From JAAYUK01 sp964392915 (GTDB lineage: Bacteria > Nitrospirota > Thermodesulfovibrionia > Thermodesulfovibrionales > Dissulfurispiraceae), in the NCBI GenBank assembly GCA_964392915.1, contig CAYMRS010000018.1:1-39070 (forward strand): a stretch of DNA of 39,070 bases. Reading direction: 5' to 3'. Under the pieces are notes generated by a model. That model did not search any database. It was not told the origin of the DNA and saw only the letters and a program-made list of their open reading frames with translations. The translations under genes were made by a program, and so were the position numbers. Numbering within the stretch: position 1 is the first letter of the stretch; every line of letters begins with the position of its first letter. Positions 32,922 through 39,070 of this stretch are shown piece by piece.

Positions 32922-34014
32922 TGACTTTGACTCCCTCCGCGAGATTCTGCTGCCCGATGACTACGATCTGTTCGCCTTCCTTCAGCCCGTCGACTATTTC
33001 AATCAGTTCCCCGTATTTATTGCCGGTTTTTACTTTCCGCTCTTTCGCCGCATTGCCCTCGACCACGAAAATCCGCACCTGCTCACTCTCGTACAGCAAC
33101 GCGATAATCGGAACCACCACTATTGCCTGTGCGGAACCGGTGTAATGCTGGACACGCGCAAACAGACCCGGCTTCAGGGCGCCGTCAGCGTTCGGAATGA
33201 GCGCTTCCAGCTTAAGGGAACGGGTTTTTTCGTCGAGACTCGGCGAGACGATATTGATCGTTCCTTTGAACTCACGCTCCGGATACGCATCGACTTTAAT
33301 CGCGACGTCCTGCCCCTGCTTCAGTTTTCCGACATCCTTCTCAGGAACGCTGAAATTCAGTTTCAGCGTCTGGGTCTGCATAACCGTAAAGGCCAGAGTC
33401 CCGTTTTTGACGAGGTCGCCTAGCGAGATCTTCTTCTCTTTCACTACGCCCGCAAAAGGGGCGATAATGCGCGTCCGGGCATGCTTCTGGCGGGAGATGC
33501 CGAGAGAAGCCTTCGCCCGCTCGACTTCGGCCTCCGCAAGAGCCTTGCGCGTCACGACATCGTCAAACTGCTGTTGTGTGACGAGTTGCTCCCTGAAGAG
33601 CGCTTCCTTGCGCTGATATTCAATCTGCGTATTCTTCAGTGTCGCAACCGTCTGGTTCAGCGAGGCTTCAGCTCGTTTCACGTCGAACGAGTAGTCTATA
33701 TCGTCCACCTGCGCGAGGATGGCGCCTTTGGCCACCTTTGTCCCCTCATCCGCCCTGACGGTACGGATGATTCCCTCGATTTCACTGCTGACAAGTGCCT
33801 CTTCAAACGGGTTCAATGTACCTGTTGCGGAGAGATACGGGCGCAGCTCCCGTTTTTCGGCGGACACGACCTGGACATTGACGATGCGCTCGTCGGCCTT
33901 CTGGGGTTTCCGTTCGCCGCACGCGCTGAGCGTGAGGAGAAGCGCGGCGACCAGCATGAACGCGCCGGCGGATATTATATGCTGTCTGAGGTGTTTGATG
34001 TCAAAAGAACACAT
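32908..34014 (-). CDS. RND periplasmic adaptor lipoprotein (AcrA/MexA-like)
   Basis: This 368-residue protein has an export signal and lipobox (LLLTLSACGE, Cys about residue 32). Then come ATGTLNPFEEALVSSEIEG (lipoyl), a coiled coil and RIIAPFAGVVKEKKISLGDL, with barrel and membrane-proximal domains. The ATG at 34012-34014 has GGAGG six bases upstream. It sits between a TolC gene and the RND gene it overlaps, so it should bridge those two. Confidence 0.94.
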   Translation of the reverse strand: MCSFDIKHLRQHIISAGAFMLVAALLLTLSACGERKPQKADERIVNVQVVSAEKRELRPYLSATGTLNPFEEALVSSEIEGIIRTVRADEGTKVAKGAILAQVDDIDYSFDVKRAEASLNQTVATLKNTQIEYQRKEALFREQLVTQQQFDDVVTRKALAEAEVERAKASLGISRQKHARTRIIAPFAGVVKEKKISLGDLVKNGTLAFTVMQTQTLKLNFSVPEKDVGKLKQGQDVAIKVDAYPEREFKGTINIVSPSLDEKTRSLKLEALIPNADGALKPGLFARVQHYTGSAQAIVVVPIIALLYESEQVRIFVVEGNAAKERKVKTGNKYGELIEIVDGLKEGEQIVVIGQQNLAEGVKVNVAR

Positions 34015-34028
34015 GTGATTCCTCCGTA

Positions 34029-35396
34029 TTAATTCTGCCGCGGCGCGCGCGGCGAGACTGTTTTCAGAAAGCTTCCCGTGGCGCGCTTCATTTTGACAAG
34101 CGCCAGAAAGTAATCATATCGCGCATTGCTGTACTGCCGCTCCGCCGCAACCAGCAGGTCATTGGCATCAAAGACATCCAGACTGTTTGCAAGGCCGAAC
34201 TCGAACTGGCGGGAGACGGCATTGTAGTTGTCGCGGGCGAAGGAAACCTGGTCGGAGAGCGATTTCAGAATCCCCTGCTGGGTGAGCAGGTCGAGGTATG
34301 CCTGATCAACTTCAAGCGCGACAGCCTTTTTTGTATCGTTCACGGTCAGCTCCGCCTGCCGGAGTCTGGCCCGCGCCTCTCCGGTTTCCGCTATGCGCAG
34401 GCCGCCCTCGAAGATCGGAAAATTGAGTCTGATGCCGCCGTAGATGCTTTCCTTGTTAATGAAGAGACTGTCCGGTTTTTGGTCGAACCGCGAGTAAACA
34501 CCCTCAAGGCTCACGGTCGGCAGGAAGGCTGAGCGGGCGGCATTGAGCTGCGCCTTCGAGGAACTGACGAGCAGCTCAGCCGCCTTCATTTCCGGCCGAT
34601 CGGCAAACGCACGCTCTTTTGCGCAGAGGGCATTCAAAGGAGCACATCCCGGCACAATAGCGTCGATGAACTCTTCATCATCCTTTGACGGCTCCCTGAG
34701 CGCGTAGGATTCAGGAAGGCCGGCGAGTCGGGAGAGAAGCGCCCTGGTATAGCTGTGCAGATTTTCAATGCGAATGAGTTCAGACTGTGCTCCGGAAAGT
34801 TCCGCTTCCGCCCTCAATACAGCAGTTTTCGTAACTTCGCCGATTTTGAGGCGGGTAGCAGCCGCTGCCCGATACTTGCTCAGGCGCTCAATGCTTGCAC
34901 GCGAGATCTCGGCAAGTTTCTTTGTCCGAAATACGTCGTAATAGGAACCTGTAACGGTAATCAGATAGGCTTCCCTGAAGGCCTCATTGTCGAGTCTGCT
35001 GCGATCGGCGGTGAGCGCAGCCCCACTCCGCGCGAAAAACTCCCTGCCGCCAAGCGAGAGGGTATAATCGGCGCGGGCACCGTAATTTTTCAGATTGTCA
35101 GGCTGCAGGAGCATTGCTCCTGCTGTTTTTGCTTCACTGTAATGAGTGTAATTGTAAAAGGTTGACAGTCTCGGCAGGAGCGCGGCCAGCGCCTTGTCTT
35201 TTCCACGGTCGGCAATGACAATATCCTGATCCGAGATGCCGATTCGCTCGGCTTTTTCGAGCGCGGACGCATACACTTCATTTAGCGAAAAGGCCGGTAC
35301 GTCAGCGGCAGCCGCAAGGTTGAATGAAATGACGAGGACGAGGCTTACAATAAAAGCAATGAACGAGACGGCGGCGATGATTCTAACGATTCCCAT
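34029..35396 (-). CDS. TolC-family outer-membrane efflux protein (first)
   Basis: This is 455 residues from ATG 35394-35396, beginning MGIVRIIAAVSFIAFIVSLV, a signal peptide ending near AAAADVPAF. A G-rich ribosome site precedes the ATG, which overlaps the TetR stop by 14 bases. TolC repeats include RLSTFYNYTHYSEAKTAGAM and RQFEFGLANSLDVFDANDLL. It is the exit duct for the adaptor-RND pair downstream. A longer frame to 35543 would run through the TetR gene and is rejected. Confidence 0.92.
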   Translation of the reverse strand: MGIVRIIAAVSFIAFIVSLVLVISFNLAAAADVPAFSLNEVYASALEKAERIGISDQDIVIADRGKDKALAALLPRLSTFYNYTHYSEAKTAGAMLLQPDNLKNYGARADYTLSLGGREFFARSGAALTADRSRLDNEAFREAYLITVTGSYYDVFRTKKLAEISRASIERLSKYRAAAATRLKIGEVTKTAVLRAEAELSGAQSELIRIENLHSYTRALLSRLAGLPESYALREPSKDDEEFIDAIVPGCAPLNALCAKERAFADRPEMKAAELLVSSSKAQLNAARSAFLPTVSLEGVYSRFDQKPDSLFINKESIYGGIRLNFPIFEGGLRIAETGEARARLRQAELTVNDTKKAVALEVDQAYLDLLTQQGILKSLSDQVSFARDNYNAVSRQFEFGLANSLDVFDANDLLVAAERQYSNARYDYFLALVKMKRATGSFLKTVSPRAPRQN

Positions 35397-36024
35397 ATTC
35401 GCCCCCCCTGATCCCGTGAATAAAGAGATTGATATAATTGCTGATGGAATCATCCTCGCTTGCCCCCGAAGCATCAACAAACCCGATGATTTCCCGGCTG
35501 ATGAAATACGAGTAAAAAATGCCGAAAAATGCCTGAGCAGCACTGGTCAGTTCCATGCTGCGAATAATCTTTTTTTCCTGCAATTCCTTCAGGTATTCGG
35601 CAAGAGTCTCGAAGAGATTCGCCATAAGGGAAAAATGCATCTCCTTGATCTGGTCGGGATAACGGGAACATTCTGAAAGAAAAATTTTCAGAAGATCTTT
35701 CCGTTCGCGCAGCGTGGCGAGAAATACCCGCGCAATCGTATTCAATGCTGCTTCACAGGAAAGCTCTTGAACAGCGGGCATGATATCTCTGACCGCAGAG
35801 AGGATGGAACGGGTCTGCAGGATCTCTTCAATGATGAGTTCTTTCCGGGGAAAATGACGGAACAGTGTCAGTTCGGCAATCCCGGCCTCTGCCGCGATTT
35901 CCCGCGTCGTAGCCCCTATGTAACCTTTTTGGGAAAAAAGCGCGAGCGCTGCCGAAAGTATGCGGTACCGGGTTGCAAGCGATTTCCCGCTCAGCGACTG
36001 CGGCATTTCCTTTTGTTGAGGCAT
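35383..36024 (-). CDS. TetR-family repressor (efflux operon 1)
   Basis: This 213-residue protein has the HTH ILSAALALFSQKGYIGATTR, then EIAAEAGIAELTLFRHFPRK, almost the same as the other TetR in this window. GGAGG lies five bases before the ATG. It heads the TetR-TolC-adaptor-RND operon with an overlap into TolC, and a palindrome lies 18 bases upstream. It is a likely autorepressor and possibly cross-regulates the second operon. Confidence 0.93.
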   Translation of the reverse strand: MPQQKEMPQSLSGKSLATRYRILSAALALFSQKGYIGATTREIAAEAGIAELTLFRHFPRKELIIEEILQTRSILSAVRDIMPAVQELSCEAALNTIARVFLATLRERKDLLKIFLSECSRYPDQIKEMHFSLMANLFETLAEYLKELQEKKIIRSMELTSAAQAFFGIFYSYFISREIIGFVDASGASEDDSISNYINLFIHGIRGGEYGNR

Positions 36025-36042
36025 GACTCCCTCCTAGAAAAA

Positions 36043-36060
36043 TAAGTAAGTGCTTACTAA
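36043..36060 (-). promoter_or_regulatory. Probable TetR operator, operon 1
   Basis: TAAGTAAG-TG-CTTACTAA is a dyad with one mismatch, 18 bases before the TetR start. The minus strand reads TGTTAGTAAGCACTTACTTA with flanks; the first 13 bases match the other operator except at two positions. Inferred to be the shared TetR site. Confidence 0.65.
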
Positions 36061-36145
36061 CATATCAGAACAAAAAAGGGCATGTCAAGCGGGGGGAGGG
36101 AAGTCAGAAAGTAACAGCAAGGCGGCAGGAGACAGGGTTCCTGTT

Positions 36146-36550
36146 TTAGCCGACGACTGTCTTTACCTCAAACTTCGGCGGATTCATGATGGCCTTCTTG
36201 ACCGCGCACTGGTCGGCAACCTTTATGATGGCCTTATGGTACTTTTCCGGAAAACCCGGCGGCACATGAATATCGAGCGCTATGGCATCAAGCACCGGCT
36301 TTCCTGCTTCATCGGGAACATAGAGGACGCGCTGCGTTATCGACAATCCCTCCGTCGGAATTTTCCGCTCCTGGCAAAAGCTCAGTACGAAAATACCGGC
36401 GCATGTGCCGATTGATGAGAGAAAAAAATCAAATGGCGACGGCGCGCTGCCTTCGCCGCCGTACTTTGGCGGCTGGTCGGTTTTTACCAGCATGCCGTTG
36501 AATTCTGCGTTGACCTTTTTCCCGCCTGGGAACGACACCTTGATTTCCAT
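36146..36550 (-). CDS. OsmC-like peroxiredoxin/acyl-binding family protein
   Basis: This is 134 residues from ATG 36548-36550 (GGAG nine bases upstream), beginning MEIKVSFPGGKKVNAEFNGM. Then come YGGEGSAPSPFDFFLSSIGT and CAGIFVLSFCQERKIPTEGL, the OsmC/Ohr family core with its first Cys, and a second region near DQCAVKKAIMNPPKF. OsmC/Ohr proteins reduce organic hydroperoxides; the YhfA-like branch has no proven substrate. Upstream ATGs (36565, 36769) lack good ribosome sites. It lies 82 bases after the LysR gene on the same strand. Confidence 0.88.
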   Translation of the reverse strand: MEIKVSFPGGKKVNAEFNGMLVKTDQPPKYGGEGSAPSPFDFFLSSIGTCAGIFVLSFCQERKIPTEGLSITQRVLYVPDEAGKPVLDAIALDIHVPPGFPEKYHKAIIKVADQCAVKKAIMNPPKFEVKTVVG

Positions 36551-36632
36551 ATGCGTGTTCTCCATGGTAAAGTCTTTGCATGATTGTATCATGAGGATGC
36601 GGCGGACTGCATCCTGAAGGAGGAGCGGCGGC

Positions 36633-37568
36633 CTATTTTCCGTCGGCACGGCGCGTGTCTGATTCAGGAACTCCGATTGCCGCGCTGGAATGCTCGATGC
36701 AGCGGATAAACTGTTCGACAAGGGGCGACATGACTCCTTGCCGGGCTGCCCAATAATAATCCCGGACATGCCGCTTCCTTCCCGCTTTCAGGATGGCAAG
36801 CTTGCCGGCACGCAGTTGCTGATGCGCAGACCAATAGGAGACAAAGGCCACCCCCATGCCGGCCGCTGCCATAAGTACGCGCATAAGCGGATCTGACACA
36901 ATCACTGAAATGCGAATCTGATCCGATGAAAGCCCCAGCGCCGCAATATGCCTGTCAGTCAGTTCCCGTATGCTCGTCCCGATTTCCGGCATGATGAAAA
37001 AAGATTTCCTGATGTCAGCGGTGGTAACCTGCTCCCTCGACGCAAGTTCATTTTCAGCAGCAACGACAAATACCATCTCATCCCGCGCAAATTTTTTTGC
37101 GCCCAACGGCAGCTTTTGCAGTGAACCTTCAAACAGGCAGAGATCGCAGGCCTCCCGCTGCAGGGTGAGCACGGCCTCGTCACTGTTGCCGAGCGTAATG
37201 AAGAATTCGACATTGGGATGCTGAAGCGAAAAGTCCCTGATGACAGATGGAAGAAATTGTGTCGCCAGTGTTGTTATGGTTGCGATTGACAACTGCCCAT
37301 GAAGTTCACCGCTCAATGCGGACATGTCAGTTTCAATGCGGCGGTAGTTTGCCAAAAGCGTTTTTGCGTGCTGATAGAAGATGCGGCCGGCGGGCGTAAG
37401 CGTTATGCCCTTGTCATCGCGATTCAGCAGCTTTGCCCCGAGTTCGTCCTCAAGGCCCCGAACTATCTGGCTGATTGCTGACTGCGTAAGATGTTTGGCC
37501 TCGGCCGCCCGTGAAAAACTTTTGAGTTCTACAACGAGGCAAAAAGCCTTTATCCGATGGTCTTCCAT
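36633..37568 (-). CDS. LysR-family transcriptional regulator
   Basis: This is 311 residues from ATG 37566-37568, beginning MEDHRIKAFCLVVELKSFSR, with the HTH AAEAKHLTQSAISQIVRGLE and a periplasmic-binding-like effector domain (ATITTLATQFLPSVIRDFSL, GMGVAFVSYWSAHQQL). It probably controls nearby genes on binding a small molecule. Its partner may be the OsmC-like gene downstream or the plus-strand gene across the intergenic region. A longer frame to 37754 lacks support. Confidence 0.92.
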   Translation of the reverse strand: MEDHRIKAFCLVVELKSFSRAAEAKHLTQSAISQIVRGLEDELGAKLLNRDDKGITLTPAGRIFYQHAKTLLANYRRIETDMSALSGELHGQLSIATITTLATQFLPSVIRDFSLQHPNVEFFITLGNSDEAVLTLQREACDLCLFEGSLQKLPLGAKKFARDEMVFVVAAENELASREQVTTADIRKSFFIMPEIGTSIRELTDRHIAALGLSSDQIRISVIVSDPLMRVLMAAAGMGVAFVSYWSAHQQLRAGKLAILKAGRKRHVRDYYWAARQGVMSPLVEQFIRCIEHSSAAIGVPESDTRRADGK

Positions 37569-37793
37569 TATATCCAGCCTCTGAATTGAAATTTTCTCTA
37601 TTGTAGCAAAGCTGATAGCCATAATCAATTTATCTAATAGCAAGGCCGGTGCAACCGAGTCACCCCCTGTCCTGCCTTGCAAAAGGACTGTCCCCGGCGA
37701 AAAAAGCGCGTTGTGTTCGGGAGGGCTCGTTCCGCTGCCGGCGGCAGGAAACACATTTGCGCCGTGCCGCTCTCTGTGGTATTGTCATATTTC

Positions 37794-38114
37794 ATGGATG
37801 CGCTTGCCAATATTATCAGACGCCATGGGTTGCAGGAGACGCTTGAATACATTATCGTGCCTTTTCGGGCGAGTGATGGGAGCATGAAGCGCGCATTCTT
37901 TCTGAAACGCTCTCATATCCGCATTGTCTTTCCGGACCAGCGCCATGAAGATTACCCTCTTGAAGACGTGCTTGAGGCGACGGTTCGTTCTCCCGAGCAG
38001 CGGTTGACCGAGGCGCTGGCAGCCCTCTATCTTGAGATTGGCAAGGAACTGAGGCCGTCGTTGCGGAAGAAGATTTCCGGAGAAGAATTGCCCGTCGATA
38101 CCCTGGAAGGGTGA
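37794..38114 (+). CDS. Unrecognised small protein
   Basis: I do not recognise this gene. From ATG 37794 it encodes 106 residues beginning MDALANIIRRHGLQETLEYI, with alternating charged and hydrophobic residues, FPDQRHEDYPLEDVLEATVR mid-protein and a helical C-terminus. There is no signal peptide and no Cys pair. The coding pattern looks real and it is divergent from the LysR gene, which could regulate it. No strong ribosome site is seen. An upstream ATG at 37677 would add 39 atypical residues. Confidence 0.55.
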   Translation: MDALANIIRRHGLQETLEYIIVPFRASDGSMKRAFFLKRSHIRIVFPDQRHEDYPLEDVLEATVRSPEQRLTEALAALYLEIGKELRPSLRKKISGEELPVDTLEG

Positions 38115-38243
38115 GTGGTGACGGAGCCACGCTCCTGTTAAGCCGGCATGAAGAATCTGAACCGTTTGATATATTCTGCAGAAGTTCTTGCCGGAAGCGC
38201 CGCGTCGGGCAAGAATGCAAGATGGTAATCCAGGATCATTAAT

Positions 38244-39036
38244 TTGACCGAGCGGTACAAGAGCCCCTTGGCAGACGCCAACAGCAAGCGTGATTATCAG
38301 ATATTTGAGCATCTGTTTTACAAGTTGTTGGAGCGATGCAAGGATTTAACGCCCAAACAGCGGTTTCGGTTTATGAACCCTCTGTACTCGATAGATGCCA
38401 CTACGATAGACCTTTGTTTGGCGATGTTCCCGTGGGCAAAGTTCAGGACGACCAAGGGCGCGAACAAGATGCACTGCCTGCATGACCACTCGGGGGCGCT
38501 GCCAACGTTCATCACGGTAACTGACGGCAAGAAGCATGACGTCAGAGTGGCGAAGGAAGAACCATTCCCCCTTGTGCCGGACAGCATCAAGCAAAGGGCA
38601 AAGGCATGCTGAGCGATGAGCGGATAGCTTTGCAGGGAGCACTGACAAAGACCTATTATCCAGATAATCTTCGGCTTATCAGATTCCATGATGAAGAAAG
38701 AAACAAGACGCTGGTGTTTCTGACGAACAACTTCAGGCTGGCAGCATCGACGATAGCTCAGAGATACAAATCAGGCTGGCAGATTGAGCTGTTCTTCAAA
38801 TGGATCAAACAGAACCTGAAGATAAAATCATTTCTGGCAACCCGCAAGAATGCAGTGCTGACGCAGGGCTGGGTAGCGATGTGCTACTACCTGCTGTTGA
38901 GCTATATCAATATCAGACAAAATACGGAAACTCTCTTTTGCAGCTCAGCCGCGTGATACGAGAAACGCTCTTTGAGCGGAAAACGCTGATTGATATACTG
39001 ACGATTAGACCAGTTCGCCTCCTTAGTTGCCCCTGA
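38244..39036 (+). pseudogene. IS4-family transposase remnant
   Basis: Three overlapping frames together spell a decayed IS4-family transposase. The first (38244-38612) starts mid-protein at SPLADANSKRDYQIFEHLFY and has YSIDATTIDLCLAMFPWAKF and the first catalytic Asp. The second (38606-38956) has YKSGWQIELFFKWIKQNLKI, the YREK region with Glu present but the usual Arg replaced by Gly. The third carries the end, NSLLQLSRVIRETLFERKTL (to 39036). About 90 N-terminal residues and the second catalytic Asp segment are missing, and two frameshifts (near 38606 and 38920) break it. No terminal inverted repeats were identified. Confidence 0.85.
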
Positions 39037-39070
39037 GCAGGGCTTGCAAGGTGCGCTATTTTAACCGGAC

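Noticed and set aside
35397..35543. Upstream extension of the first TolC protein by 49 residues
   Set aside because: It would overlap the TetR coding region, lacks a ribosome site, and places the signal peptide internally.
36551..36769. N-terminal extension of the OsmC-like protein
   Set aside because: The extra residues do not resemble the family and would run into the LysR gene; GGAG supports the ATG at 36550.
37785..38312. Minus-strand open frame of 175 codons
   Set aside because: Antisense to the plus-strand small gene, which has the better coding pattern; the translation shows no family features.

Overview
The window reads as a Gram-negative chromosome segment. It carries several complete tripartite envelope pumps with TolC-type outer-membrane partners, GC-rich housekeeping DNA (polA), and a more AT-rich accessory block. 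The style suggests Desulfobacterota (Geobacter/Syntrophobacter-like) or Nitrospirota, but nothing seen fixes the taxon. Almost every gene is on the minus strand, so gene order below is given in transcription order, from high to low coordinate.

Region 1 (1-11062) is a defence and phage-gene block. It holds the type I-C CRISPR effector operon cas3-cas5c-cas8c-cas7-cas4 (cas4 runs off the left edge; no array is in the window). An internal start in cas8c has a near-perfect Shine-Dalgarno and should give the small subunit Cas11c. Upstream lie two diverged copies of a cassette in which an ORF6N-domain gene sits between the N- and C-terminal remnants of a BRO-type antirepressor. Between the copies are a RhuM-Fic/Doc fusion gene and an orphan, C-terminally truncated cas3 of type I-G (I-U) style. 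Four copies of one 46-bp element with a GACA-N5-TGTC dyad stand in front of the four transcription units of this block, which suggests common control or a recombination joint.

Region 2 (11146-14850) holds DNA polymerase I split into two overlapping genes (5' nuclease, then proofreading plus polymerase). It is followed by a gene-poor stretch with a possible insertion-sequence tail and by a C-terminal SLC13 transporter fragment whose start lies inside a 67-bp inverted repeat.

Region 3 (14899-36062) is about 21 kb of efflux genes. A first operon is TetR-TolC-adaptor-RND pump. A second is TetR-adaptor-RND-TolC-MacA-MacB ATPase-MacB permease-metallophosphoesterase-TolC-EmrA-EmrB. Gaps in the second operon are mostly tiny or overlapping, suggesting one long transcript. 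The two TetR genes have nearly the same recognition helix and similar palindromic operators just upstream.

Region 4 (36146-39070) has an OsmC-like gene and a LysR regulator, a small unrecognised plus-strand gene, and a decayed IS4-family transposase at the right edge.
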